In this document: positions 1-11,151 of the stretch, one piece after another
Layout of the letters: each line of letters opens with the position of its first letter
How positions within the stretch are numbered: the stretch's first letter is position 1
Assembly (NCBI GenBank): GCA_022578605.1
Contig: MU394061.1
Coordinates: forward strand, 1-64,000
Source of the DNA: Camillea tinctor
Taxonomy: Eukaryota; Ascomycota; Sordariomycetes; Xylariales; Xylariaceae
Length of the DNA stretch: 64,000 nucleotides
Direction: 5' to 3'
Program-made: the position numbers and the translations under genes
Notes under the pieces: generated by a model
The model's input: only the letters and a program-made list of their open reading frames with translations
What the model was told of the DNA's origin: nothing
Databases searched by the model: none

Positions 1-2
1 AA

Positions 3-60
3 TTAAAAAAAACTAAATTAAAAAAAACTAAGTTAAAAAAAACTAAGTTAAAAAAAACCA
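3..60. repeat. 15-bp tandem repeat, about 3.9 copies
   Basis: Four successive units of the form TTAAAAAAAACTAAG (the last truncated and slightly diverged) run head to tail at the left edge of the window, inside the AT-rich island. Confidence 0.85.
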
Positions 61-263
61 AATAATAAGTCCATTTTAAACTTAATAACTAAACAAAGCC
101 TTATTAAATATAAACTAACTTTAACCGTTTCCAGCGCCTTCTCGTAGCAAAACTGCGCCATTTATTAATAATAAATATTAAAATTAATAAATAAAGTAAT
201 AAAAAAATAAATTAAAAATAAAAATAATAAAATAATAATAAAAATAATAAAATAAGTTAATAA

Positions 264-320
264 TAAATAAAAATAATAAAATAAATAAAAATAATAAAAT
301 AAATAAAAATAATAAAATAA
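264..320. repeat. 18-bp AT-only tandem repeat, 3 copies
   Basis: Three identical 18-bp units composed only of A and T (units at 264-281, 282-299 and 300-317) lie head to tail inside the AT-rich island. They may have arisen by slippage in AT-only sequence after RIP. Confidence 0.8.
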
Positions 321-1574
321 ATTATATATAAATTAAGTTATTATTATTTTTTTTTTTAATAAAATTTAAAAATTTTAAGTCTTTACAAGTTAATAAAATA
401 CATGCTTTTTACGTAACACCAATTTAAGCAAAAAACTTAAGCAAAGTAAGGTAAAAAGTAAAAAAACTATATATAAAATTTTTAATTAAAAATTATAAAA
501 ATTTTATATATTTTAAAAATTTAAGGCGTCTTGTAAAAAACGTGCTAGTTAAAATACCGTAAACGTCAGCGCTAGCATAAAATTACTAACCTAAATATAG
601 TGTTATAAATAAAAATTTATTTACTAATTAAAATATTTCTGTTAAAATTCACTTTATAGTAGCAAATAATCTTTTTAACTTAAGTTGTTAATTTTTAACA
701 AAAAGCATTAAATTTTGCCTATCTTTAGCAAAAAGCGTTAAATACAGCCAGCTTACTTAAAAAAAAATGTCGTCCTTAACTTGCTTTTTAATTAAAAAAG
801 TTTAAGTTAAAAAGTCTATTTAATAATAATAAAATAAAATTTTTATAACTGCGTTAAAGTTAAACTTACCGCACCATATAATGCAAAATGTAACAGTATA
901 AAATAGTATTATAAATATATAAAAAAATAAAAAAAAGCAACATTGAATATATAACTGCGCTGTACATTAAATGTTGTTATCTTTTTATTTTATTTACTAG
1001 TGCTAATATTAATCCTTATCTTATCTTATCTATGTAGGGTGCTATGCACCCCTTAATATACAGTGATTGCATCAGTTATTGTTTTCGCTTTTAAAGACGA
1101 TGAAAGTGTATAAACCCTTATCGTAGCCTCTAAACCATGTTCAACCACCCCATCATTTTGCTTCCACCAACTCCGTCAGCCTTTATTTCATATGGCGAGC
1201 ATAATATTTTTTTAGGTAATATTTCTTAAGCAATTTCAGAAGCTCGCCGAGGGTCAAGAGAGCCATATTTTAGGCGGATAATTGGAGTTTTCCAACCCAC
1301 TCGCATGATATGCCCCTCCTATATTTTATAGGTACGTTATGTCAAAATCAAAGGAATGAAGAAGTCCCTCCGCGGAGCAACTCCAATAATGCCAAGATAA
1401 GGTACACGTAATGATTTCGGATGAATACCGTGGCATATAGATATCCTCGAGTTCGATCCAACATGTAAGTTTAATAGAGATCAATATCTATATGTGTTCT
1501 GATACATTGTTGTTGATTGTGAACATCTCAAGTTTAGCTCGATAACCTTAGGGCCGAGTCGTTATAGACAGGGG

Positions 1575-1584
1575 TATATATATA
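1575..1584 (+). promoter_or_regulatory. TATA element of the FAD monooxygenase gene
   Basis: A TATATATATA run lies 50-60 bp upstream of the start codon at 1634, in the intergenic space after the AT-rich island. The position fits a core promoter. Low-complexity TA sequence is common here, so the assignment is tentative. Confidence 0.35.
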
Positions 1585-1633
1585 ATTTTCTACTTCATAC
1601 TAGGTGCCTATTCCCTAATCAACATAACTCGTC

Positions 1634-3675
1634 ATGTCGTCGCCAAGTGCTATGGTTAGTACAGATGTCGTCATTGTTGGTGCCGGGCCATCTGGCTTAG
1701 CACTAGCTCTCTCGCTAGCTAGATTCAAGATTAGAGTAAGTCTCAGCTACTACTAGTCCAATCTACAATGTGCACCTAACTTTATATAGTCCATTGTTCT
1801 CGAAAAGGAGACAGAGATAACCCAAGACCCGAGAGGCGTATGCCTCACGCACGATGCTGTTCGGATTTTGTGGAGCCTGGGAATCGGTGACGAAATGGCA
1901 AACATTGGGCATGGTAAACTGTAACGTTCCCTACATATATGAGCTACGAAGCTGATACCTTTTCTCATAGAGATGAATGGTTTTAACTTCCATCGAACGA
2001 GCTTTGCCCAGAAGCCCTTTTACACGATCGACGTAAATAAAGATGAAGGTTATCAAGCAGTGCCAAATTCTATGCTACAGATCCAACCTAAGCTAGGTGA
2101 GTATCCCCCCTGCGGTTTCTCTTGGAAGCTCAATATTCATTTTGAATGCTAACTTGTCATAAGAGCTGGTTTTACGAGAGAGGATCAAGGACTCGCCATT
2201 TTGCGACCTACGATGTGGATGTACAGTAGTAGGGCGGGAGGAGCAAGACCTAGGGGTCGTTGTCGAATATATAGACACGACAGGGAGATCTCGATACATT
2301 AGCGGCTCTTGGCTTGTGGGAGCGGATGGGAAAAGAGGCGTTGTGCGAAAGAAATTCCTCGAACCATCGGCTGGCATCAAGCAGGTTGACAGTTCATACA
2401 AGTACAACGGGACCTGGGTAGCAGCGAATCTCAAATTAACGCTACCAACGCCTCAGACACATCCAGATTTTCCGCTTTGGGGCTATGGTTATAGCCCTGA
2501 AAGTGTTTATGACCTGTTTTGGCCAAAGGGCTGGCACTTTTGCACCCCTCCCGGAAAGCCTACGGCCGCGGGGCGATTCGGTCCCCACGAGGAGAGATTC
2601 TGGCGTCATGAATTCGCACAGAATGACTGGGACGACTCAATGTCAGCGGAAAGTCTATTCTGGGAACATATTACTCCAATGATCACGCGAAAGGGCGACG
2701 AAGCGTTCGGGGCGTTCCCCTGCGGCGAAGTAACGTACCCTCGCGAGTGTATCGAGATACGCCGCTGCCGTCCTTTTCAGTTCACGCACAAGGTTGTTAA
2801 TAGGTGGTTTGATGGCCGTACGATACTCATCGGCGATGCGGCCCACGTCTTCCCTCCCTTCGGTGGTCAGGGGATTGCGTGTGGCTTGCGGGATGCCTAC
2901 GAGCTGTCTTGGCGGCTTTTCTACCTCCAGTGCTCTCCAGCTGTTAGTCCAACTCTTTGCGATCGTGTTCTTAATGCATGGACCCAAGAGCGGACCCAGG
3001 GTGTCAGATTCCGCGTCAATGACCAAAATGAATGGCAAGATGTGCAACGAAGGCGTGGGCCTCCTATTTTGGATATACCTGTTTCTCGATTGGGTTCTAC
3101 GACATATACCATTCCTTGGAAGTGTCCCTCATCCTATTACTAAAATAGAAATACGAGGATACAAGCCTGTCAAAGACGGTGCTTTCGCTGCTACATTTGG
3201 CGGAGGCGGGCGCATTCCACAAATACACCTCCGGCTTAGGGAAGGGTCTCCGATGCTTTCGGACAACCTCCTAAGCCGAAGCTCTACAATCATGTCGCTC
3301 TTGGTGATAGCCAGATTTGATGACCCTATACAGCTACTAGATCAGGCAAAGGACACCCTACGTTGCTTCGATTTAGCACAGTCTGTGCTTTCTGAAGATT
3401 CCATCATTATCTTTTCTCCCACCGAGAATATTCCTGATGCAGATAAATTGAATATATATTACCCAGTATCACGGGAAGACCTGGCTTCCTCTGGTATCAA
3501 TGTGCCGTCTACATACAGCACAAAGGATTACTTGAGTCGGTTTCGGCCAGATACAAGATTCGCCGTTATTCGTAGCGACTTCTACATCTTTGCCCTTGCC
3601 AAAGATTCTGCAGAACTAGCAGAATGTCTTCTAGCCCTTCAACGTCAACTACCACTTCTCGACGGCCACAACTAG
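1634..3675 (+). CDS. FAD-dependent monooxygenase (phenol hydroxylase-like), with an apparent frameshift
   Basis: This is a class A flavoprotein aromatic hydroxylase of the PheA/TfdB type, expected to use FAD and NAD(P)H to hydroxylate a phenolic substrate. The exons read 1634-1735, 1790-1913, 1971-2096 and 2164-3675, with canonical 54-67 bp introns. The N-terminus has the Rossmann FAD site (VVIVGAGPSG, residues 12-21). Exon 4 carries the second FAD motif GDAAH followed by FGGQGI. The C-terminal RFRPDTRF region resembles the thioredoxin-like dimerisation domain of phenol hydroxylases. The frame changes by +1 near 2997-3005, between 'NAWTQERTQ' and 'VSDSASMTKMNG'. Both sides match the family and no intron fits, so a one-base insertion in a GGG run, or an assembly error, is likely. 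With the frame restored the length would be about 620 residues, normal for the family. Substrate unknown. Confidence 0.8.
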
Positions 3676-4170
3676 CTCGCCAATTCGCAAGATTGATTGC
3701 TCATTCATAAAGGTTTAAGGAGGCATTGGATGTAAGTATATACACATTTGATCAATAGATTCTAGACATCAGTATGGTTAGGAAGAAGAAAGTGGGGGAG
3801 CTAAATTGGCTAATATATTGAATTTTGTTTCCTTCTGGTTTCATAGTAGATGTATGATAATAGGTCAAATGCGAATATGGTGTGTCAAACATGTATATGT
3901 ATAGTATCACGGACTATACCACAGCTAATAGACACAGGTTATTAGCGTTCGCCTGGCACGCAGATACTTAGGTATATATACCCATTAAGTCTGTAAAACT
4001 CACCATTGATAAGCAACGTGTCACAATGGACCTAGCAAGGACCTGGATAATCACGATGATGCCGTGCGCGGAAACTAGTATTACAAGTACATGTGTCATC
4101 GATACATATACATACAAGCACATCTTTTTTCCCACGCATCTCCAGCCCAACTACTGATGAGGGGTAAACC

Positions 4171-5020
4171 AATATCTGCTGGACTGAAGACCATATCATT
4201 CTTCAAATCCGCTTCTTGCCTCATCTCCCCGTTGACCCTTACTACTAATTTCGAGTTCATCGGGAATGCCCCTTTGCTGACTAGGGTGGGCCCATGGGCG
4301 CAAAGTCATCAAACGCTTTTTCGTAGAAGAATTGTCCGCCACCGTGACCGGGAAGCTGGAATAGGCGGCACGATAGATTATTGCCTATTGTATAGCCTAG
4401 AATAGCGTCCTCTGCTTCGCTCTCCGTCAAGTCTTTGCAGACACGAGATGTGACGATGACAAGCCCTCCCTATAATGTGTGTTAGGGTGAGAAGTTCCTT
4501 ATATACTTAATCAAAGGGATACCTAATAGTCCGGAAGGCTATTTGCGCAGTATCCGTTCATGAAAATGTCTTGTCCTGGGTTTGCTAGAGAAGCGGCGGG
4601 CTTCGTCCACAATGGAGGCACTTTGCTCAATTGGAGCTACAATATATCTTAACATTCCCTGTTTCTTGAATTATTTTCTGGAAGGACTGCGGCTTTACTT
4701 ACATTAGCCTCCACCGCATGACTATTATAATTAAGCCCGACACAATAGATAGGTAGGTCGTCCCGGGGAAGAGGAGCAAGAAGCTAAGATTCCAATTACA
4801 TTAGCCCTAGCCTTGATAGTAAACATAAACTTCTCTGGGCTACAACCTTTTGTAGAGCCACCACTTTCCCGTTAGGGTGGGACAAGAGGTCGTTGAAGGA
4901 TTTAAAGGCAGTGATCTTCGACCCAAGCGCAGGGGGGTCTAAATCGTGTTTTCCAACATCTGCAAAGCAAATATCTCCACTTTCCGACTCAAACCGGATC
5001 AGTTTTATGAACGAGGCCAT
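4171..5020 (-). pseudogene. Fumarylacetoacetate hydrolase (FAH)-family pseudogene
   Basis: The minus strand from ATG 5020 encodes MASFIKLIRFESESGDICFADVG, then LLAPLPRDDLPIYCVGLNYNSHA, PPLWTKPAASLANPGQ, a GLVIV-to-LGYTIGNNLSCR stretch, and HGGGQFFYEKAFDDFAPMGP. This is the order of conserved blocks in eukaryotic FAH-family proteins (acylpyruvate and ring-cleavage hydrolases). Three short introns can be placed. The lesions are: (1) a TAG at 4523-4525 directly before a splice donor, where the family has Glu (DYE-G); (2) a -1 frameshift at about 4284-4293, giving TAG at 4281-4283; (3) loss of homology after 'MVFSPADI', so the C-terminal metal-binding and substrate part is missing. The gene converges on the neighbouring FAD monooxygenase; the two activities often act in the same aromatic-degradation routes. 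Not expected to make an active enzyme. Confidence 0.8.
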
Positions 5021-6941
5021 AAATAAGAGTGAGCCAACTTAGGAGTAGAGGTTATAGATTCAATGACTGGCTTTAATAAGTTAGAGAAGTCTGATGGTCC
5101 AACGGATGAGTCTCAGTCCAATTCAACAAGATCATGCAGATATTCATCGAGAATTTAGCATCGCATTTTTACTACCAGGACTTATAATTTAAAGTCAATA
5201 TATATTTAACTATCTACGTAGCGAAACATGCCAATAATCCTCCTCTTGAAGTCGGAATGTCTGGCTCGGAAGGACTCTTCGGAAGAATGATTTGTAGGAT
5301 ACCTATTATGTGACATAGGCTCGTCGGCATATAGAGCCCGGCATTCTCGCTTCCAACACGGAAAAAGCTAAGCTGACCGCGCCGGTTTCCGAGACCCTAT
5401 CAGTATTTCCTTGTCCTTAATGCATAGGAAGATAAGCGCTTATGTCTTGTGAAAACCCAAAAATTGTGGTGTCGTTGATTTAGCGAGCATTTTACACTTG
5501 CCCCGCCCCCTCCTCTATCCCCACCCTTAAAATATTGATGTTGGTGTTGGTGTTGGTAATAGTAGTATGTATGTATGTACATAGTGATAGTAAGCACTAA
5601 GCTACATATCTAGGTTAATTTACCCAGGTATGTATTTGGTATAATCGCATTATGAAAATTTCTCAACATTCAATTCCCATCAATCATCCCGAAGTAGGTT
5701 AAGAGTAAACTGAGGTGATGTCAATCTATATATTATTTAAAGTATATAGATGTCTATATCGTGAAATCAACGTGGTTATGTTTGGCAATTGACTTTCTAA
5801 ATTTAACGTAATGCTTATAGAAAGCGAACATAAACTATAGTCGATTGAAAATAAGCTTAAATACAATTCAAACCTTGCTCACTGCCAATGCACGCCCTCA
5901 CGAAGAAACACATCTGTGATATTACGTGGGATTTATATAACCTATACTTTTATGCAATATCATTGCTTGAGAGTGTGCGTAAAAGGTTGATCTGGGAACT
6001 GACAATCAGAAACTTCCTGACGCCGTGAATCTTATCTCAGATTTTCCAGCATTGGCATGTTTCAGGGCTCTAAATAGCTTGTTATTATATAGGTACTTGG
6101 GAAACTTCACGATTCGTTTAACGCTGTCTTGGAAAAATTCATGATTCATTTAACCCTCCCTTGCATCTCTTACAACCAACATCTCGATATGAAATTTGAC
6201 TAATGATAATTTGAGTGTTCTCATTGGTGCTTATAAGACGGTAGTACCACATTGTGAACAGCGTCGTACAAATCTAGGGGAAACTGATTCTCAGAACCGG
6301 AAACAGATCGAAAGCTCGGACCCAAACTCTCCAATATAGGGGTTGTATTTGTTGGATACTTGTATTCTAGACAAGATCAGAGCTTATTGTAGGTAGCATC
6401 TCCTGTAACAAACATTAATAGAGGGTTCTCTGGTAAGCTCGTATACAGCAGATAGAAGAAATGACATCGATATTAGCTATTCATGGGTATCCTCTCGGAG
6501 TTGTTTTCTGAACTACATATAAGAAAATACTCTTTTGTTGGATACATGCTAGTTAGGTAATTACACTAACCTAGGTTGCAACCGTTTGAAATATTTATTA
6601 ACAAGGGGTAATATAGGGGTTTACCGGCTGTATAGCAGAGATGAGTATAGGGCATACAGTGGGCCGATTTTAACCTATACCAGGCACGCACAGGCTTTGT
6701 TCAGACTTTTGTACACCGAGATACTCCACTCTAATAAACAGATATCATATCTGCTTACAGGGGTAACACGTGTAATGCAGCCGTTCAGGGCACAGCATTA
6801 CTACCTAACTCTATAAAGCCCTCGAAACCTTATTCTCTACCTACTTCCACTTTAGAACGTTACGAGAGACCTTTGAAAACGAAACCGTTCCCTGTCAGAC
6901 TCAACTATTCAACCTTCTTCGAACATCTATATATCTTCAAC
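5021..6941. other. Intergenic region, no gene seen
   Basis: This 1.9-kb stretch has moderately AT-rich sequence and only short open frames without family features. It separates the divergently oriented FAH pseudogene and GFA gene. No repeat or RNA gene was recognised. Confidence 0.5.
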
Positions 6942-7528
6942 ATGCCAACTGAAGGAGGTTGTCTTTGCGGCGAGATTAGAATTGCCTACTCAGGCGATCC
7001 GGTCTTTTCAGTTAGTTTTTTTGATACCCAGACGCTAAACCCCTGCCCAGACCATTGCCGTGCTAATTAGTGTACTAATCGATCTATAGTCGGTATGCTA
7101 TTGCGATGATTGCCGCAAGCTGGCCAACACTCAAGCGTTCCAAGTCCTCAAGACAAACTTTGAAGTAACCAAAGGCGAGCCCAAGATTTTCACCAAGAGA
7201 TCAGACCATGGCAATGTAAGAAAGCTACCTAAGCTATACTACTATTCTACTTTTTGGCTCCTCCTTCTCATATCATCCTATCTCACTAATTTCACTTGTG
7301 GCTTAGGAAGTCCACAGCCACTTCTGCCCAAATTGTGGTACGACTCTCTTCCGGACCGGAGGTGCGGCGGTGAACAAGAACAATGTATGCATCCATACAG
7401 GAGTCTTAGACGACCAAACTATTGTCGACACCCCGCCTACACTCGAGGTCTATGTGGAGAGACGACCTCCTTGGATTCAGGAAATTAAAGGTGCTGTGCA
7501 ACTCAACTCGAGGTATGAGCGAATATAG
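6942..7528 (+). CDS. GFA domain (Mss4-fold) zinc protein
   Basis: This is a small cysteine-rich protein of the GFA/CENP-V family, named after the glutathione-dependent formaldehyde-activating enzyme; most fungal members have no assigned substrate. Exons are 6942-7010, 7090-7215 and 7307-7528, all in phase 0, giving 138 residues, normal for the family. The zinc ligands are visible as GGCLCG near residues 7-10, CYCDDC at the start of exon 2 and FCPNCG in exon 3. The ATG at 6942 is the first that leads directly into the conserved EGGCLCG block; the upstream in-frame extension has no family features. Intact. The specific function cannot be inferred; a role in thiol or formaldehyde detoxification is possible but unproven. 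Confidence 0.85.
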
Positions 7529-8081
7529 GGGGGAGAAGAGGTGAGGGGAGGAACTAAGCGAAAGACAACTGTTCGGGATTTCATTCAAACGATCAAGGGG
7601 GAGGGACCCCCTCGAATAGGTGTACATGTGCCAAGAATGTGCCATTTGTCAATTATTGTCATTTATTTCTCAATCAATGGAGGTCCTTACGAAGGAATCG
7701 CTTAAAAAACAACATTACCCACTTGCTCTTTATAGAACCAACAGTTATGAGTTGTTAGCTGTTTAATTTTACCTGATACTATGGGGAAACCATTTTACTA
7801 CTATACATTGTCTTAAAAAAAAACTTGCCACGGTAACTTTACCCGAGAACTGTCATTGCTGTTATATGCGGCGCAATATTTCCTATTGTCAATGTATAGG
7901 ACGTGGATCCAATAGCTGAACATTTAATTGATGTCACTACGATCCCGTGCTTCATAAGCTTAAGCAACCTGGTTAATCGTACCCAACAGCTTTATGCTGC
8001 AAGTGTGAATCTTGCGTCAAGAACTTTATCTCAATCGTATATTTCTCTATCTTTCTTATGCAGGGTCTCTTAGTTCGTGTT
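7529..8081. other. Intergenic region between convergent genes
   Basis: These 550 bp separate the 3' ends of the GFA and F-box genes. Nothing recognisable is seen beyond likely 3' untranslated sequence. Confidence 0.5.
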
Positions 8082-9674
8082 CTAACGTCCTCCTACTAGA
8101 CTCTTGATTCTGCTCAAAGCCTGGTTGTCAATTTCTTCGGACCTCTTCATTTCCATTTCAGCGTCTTCACTTAGCCAATAAGGCCAATAGGACGGAAAAT
8201 AGGCTGCGTTGAATTGGACATAACTCAGACTGAGAAATGGGTCGTCGTTAATACCAATTCCATATATAACATCTTTAAAATCGGCCATCTCCACGAATGA
8301 ATTGGCAGGCGGTGAGCAGTCGTAGGTCATGAAGTTGGTTCGGGAGAATCGTCTCTTTATTTTATCCCAATTGAAGCTCTCTATCTCGGGCTTCTGCGAA
8401 CTGCAAGCCAAGTATTGTATCGATGAGCTAACCCAATCACCACGTCCCATTTTCAATACCTTTAGCCCATTCATGTTATCCGCCCAGTGGTTAAGTACCT
8501 CGTGCCATCGCAAAGGGAACAATCTGTTGACCCCATCTGAAATAGCCCTCTGAGCTTCCAGAAATTCATCGTAGTAGTCATGTATGTTTATATCGAAGCT
8601 TTCTGGTGGGTTGGAGGCATATACGATTGGACAGTTATCCAGGTACAGCTCTCGAAGGCCACCATGGTCATTAAGACGGCCGAGCGAAGCAAACCAATCA
8701 GCTTGCCATTCATCGCTCAAAACGAAGTTTCCCAAAGCGAGAACTTCCAACTTGGGAAGACCGGAATCCGGGCCAGGGCCAGGATTAATTTTCCGAAGGT
8801 CCATCTTGGGACTCCAACCCCAATAGTCCTCGCAGAAAAGCGACAGCACCCGGAGCTTCTTAGCGACTTCCGGTGCAAGCCACGTGTTGCTGAGAGAATT
8901 CATGAATCGGTATTTCCGGAGGAGCTGGATGTACTCTCTCGTGGGCTGTTCGCTTTGCTCAAACACAACATAGAGTTTCAATCCGGTCAGACTAGGAGCG
9001 CGAAGTACCCTTTTAAAAATTTCCGAGCCCGTGAGCCGGGGGTCGTTGTAATCCGCAAGGTTGCCAATCGTGAGAGTCTCGAGTTCAATTGGCGCTAGCT
9101 GCGGCCAATTCTCTATCTCCTCTTGGAGGCTACTGAAGAACTCCTCGCCATTGATTTGATCCCCATCGTCGTACAATACAGCATCTATTTCTTCGTAGAT
9201 ACTCTGGGAAAAGACAGCCTCCCAGTCCCCGGTCAAGCTGCTGAACACGGTCCACATGACCCAGTAGCGAAAGTCGTAATCCTCAACATAGGTATCGTTA
9301 CCGGCATCGCGTTCCTTGCCGCAACGTTCGTTGAATTTCAGATTAAGTGTTTTGAGGTTGGAGAAGACTCGCAAGAAGGGCAACGCCCGGAAGAAGCTCG
9401 CGGGGGGCTCGGACGGCACGTCGGCAAAATACCGAATCTGCAACTCTACCCATATGTCGATACTGATCTCACGCACATGAGGACGTAAGGTCTCCGACTT
9501 GGCAATGTTGATAAACTGAGATGAATCGCCAGTAGCCTCTAGGCGAATGTGACGAAATACAACAGGTGTTGCTATAGAATGTAAGATCTTGTTAACAAGC
9601 CGACAAGATCGCAGGGTATCTGGTGGGGCGAACGACAAAATGTGTGTGTAAATCTCCACAGGCAGGTTAGGCAT
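8082..9674 (-). CDS. F-box protein
   Basis: A single-exon protein of 530 residues. It opens with an F-box (residues 2-45): LPVEIYTHILSFAPPDTLRS, then CRLVNK and ATPVVFRHIRL. F-box proteins bind Skp1 and serve as substrate receptors of SCF ubiquitin ligases. The remainder contains loosely spaced leucine-rich segments (FSNLKTLNLKF, ELETLTIGNLA, LRVLSLF, GLRELYLDNC, LKVLKMG), as in the divergent LRR-like C-terminal halves of fungal F-box proteins. This large family expands lineage-specifically, so the substrate cannot be predicted. The start ATG at 9674 places the F-box at the very N-terminus, as usual. No intron or lesion was seen. Confidence 0.85.
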   Translation of the reverse strand: MPNLPVEIYTHILSFAPPDTLRSCRLVNKILHSIATPVVFRHIRLEATGDSSQFINIAKSETLRPHVREISIDIWVELQIRYFADVPSEPPASFFRALPFLRVFSNLKTLNLKFNERCGKERDAGNDTYVEDYDFRYWVMWTVFSSLTGDWEAVFSQSIYEEIDAVLYDDGDQINGEEFFSSLQEEIENWPQLAPIELETLTIGNLADYNDPRLTGSEIFKRVLRAPSLTGLKLYVVFEQSEQPTREYIQLLRKYRFMNSLSNTWLAPEVAKKLRVLSLFCEDYWGWSPKMDLRKINPGPGPDSGLPKLEVLALGNFVLSDEWQADWFASLGRLNDHGGLRELYLDNCPIVYASNPPESFDINIHDYYDEFLEAQRAISDGVNRLFPLRWHEVLNHWADNMNGLKVLKMGRGDWVSSSIQYLACSSQKPEIESFNWDKIKRRFSRTNFMTYDCSPPANSFVEMADFKDVIYGIGINDDPFLSLSYVQFNAAYFPSYWPYWLSEDAEMEMKRSEEIDNQALSRIKSLVGGR

Positions 9675-11151
9675 TGTAGATGCTTCTCCTTGTTTCCGCA
9701 GTTCTTATATTGAACCACGACTCTCTAAAAGATGCTGGATTGGAAACTTTGACGTCTATGCCGTAAAAAATGACTTGACTGCGAGTATCTAGAAGCTCGT
9801 GAATGTGAGAGTAAGGGTAACTTGATTGGTAGGTGTACCTATTGGTGATTAAACAGCAGGAAATGCATGTCGGATAGGATGGTTTTATATACTCATCGGA
9901 TACCCACATTTGAGACGTCTGCCTTGACCTGATAACGGTATCTAAAAAAAGTTCGTGAAGAAACACAATAAAGGAGAGAAGAACTAGGCAACCTCGTGGT
10001 GAGTTACGAGGACCCATTTTAATTTTCAAGTTGATGCAGACTTCTAGATTTTCACGATGCTAGACAACGCCTTAACAGGCAAATTTGATCCAGGTTAGAA
10101 GCGCCTATATATCATACCAGCTTATAATTTCAGCTAGCATGAGGAGCCTTGGATTTCTAACATCCTTTTGGTCTCGGTGAAGCAACTACACCTAAGGAGC
10201 ATTAGTTCGGTGGGGTAAATCACCCCCTTTTTGTATTCTTTCGCCTTAAGGTTTGCTATTATATTACCACGTTGAGATTTCCATTCTTATAAGATTTTTT
10301 CTTCAATTGAATGGATGCCTACCTTATACAGAACCGTCAGCTTGTTGGCGTGTTGTTATGCAGACAGGCTTGGGGAAAGAGACAGCATGCAGTAAGTATT
10401 ATAAAAAAGCGGCTTTTCCCCATCAGGGATAAGAAGCCCCAACCATGGAAAAAAGAAATGATTTAGTTATTTCTATCTTTGAAGGGGGAAATAGTTCTCC
10501 TAGGAATATAAATCCTTGATATGCTACGTGCTGGTTCCAAGACGGTTATGTTTACTGCCACATGTGGTAAAAATGACTGTTGAACATGCATTCGCCAGGT
10601 CGAATAACCCCCGCCCTCCCTTCATCCCTTTATTGTGCACCACAGATGAACTCGAAAGTATGGCAGGGTCTTCCAATATCGAGACGAGTCTAATTCATCA
10701 ACCAATAAATAACACTAGTAGTACGAAAGTAAATGATAGACGAAGAGAAGATCTAAGTGCTGAAATAGGTGATAAGGGGTATCTGTCAAGGTACAGGTAC
10801 AGAACGTAGCCACATTTATATAAGGTACAGATCCTCCCACCATCTAGGGATAGGTTTTCAGTTAATAAAACAACATCATAAGCCAGGAGAAGTGCCGTTT
10901 GTGACCAAACCTAGAGAGAGGTTAATATAACGCCCTCCCCCTCTCTAGGTTGTCAAATAAACACCTAGGCTCACGCTAAGGCATTATAGCTATCAATAAA
11001 GGTCTATTAGATTTGAGATGATTCCTTAATATGTTTATCAGCAGAAATTCACGACATAAACGCAACAGCTAGACGGAGGCTATCCGAGAATTAGAAAAGC
11101 TCGGTGCTGCTATTCACAAACTGAGAGGGCGGATAGGACATATACCCACAT
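9675..11151. other. Intergenic region, no gene seen
   Basis: About 1.5 kb between the F-box gene start and the end of the WD40 gene. The longest open frame (around 10516-10809, plus) has no ATG at its beginning and no family features. Nothing else was recognised. Confidence 0.5.

Larger units (their letters stand above)
1..1000. other. AT-rich, RIP-like island with no gene
   Basis: This stretch is almost entirely A and T, with TpA and poly-A runs, stops in all frames and only scattered G or C. It contains no coding potential. Such composition next to normal-composition DNA is typical of repeats mutated by RIP in Pezizomycotina. The parent repeat cannot be recognised from the sequence. The island runs off the left edge of the window, so its full size is unknown. 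Composition returns to normal by roughly position 1000-1080. Confidence 0.7.

Noticed and set aside
1..1000. Telomere or centromere
   Set aside because: No TTAGGG-type repeats are present, and a 1-kb AT-rich edge alone does not indicate a centromere. A RIP-degraded repeat is the simpler reading.
2794..3143. Intron at the monooxygenase frame change (for example 3001 to 3151)
   Set aside because: It would remove a well-formed coding stretch (TKMNGKMCNEGVGLLFWIYL) that continues the family in the other frame. A single-base shift explains the data better.
10516..10809. 97-codon frame on the plus strand
   Set aside because: It starts at TTG and has no homology features or clear codon bias.
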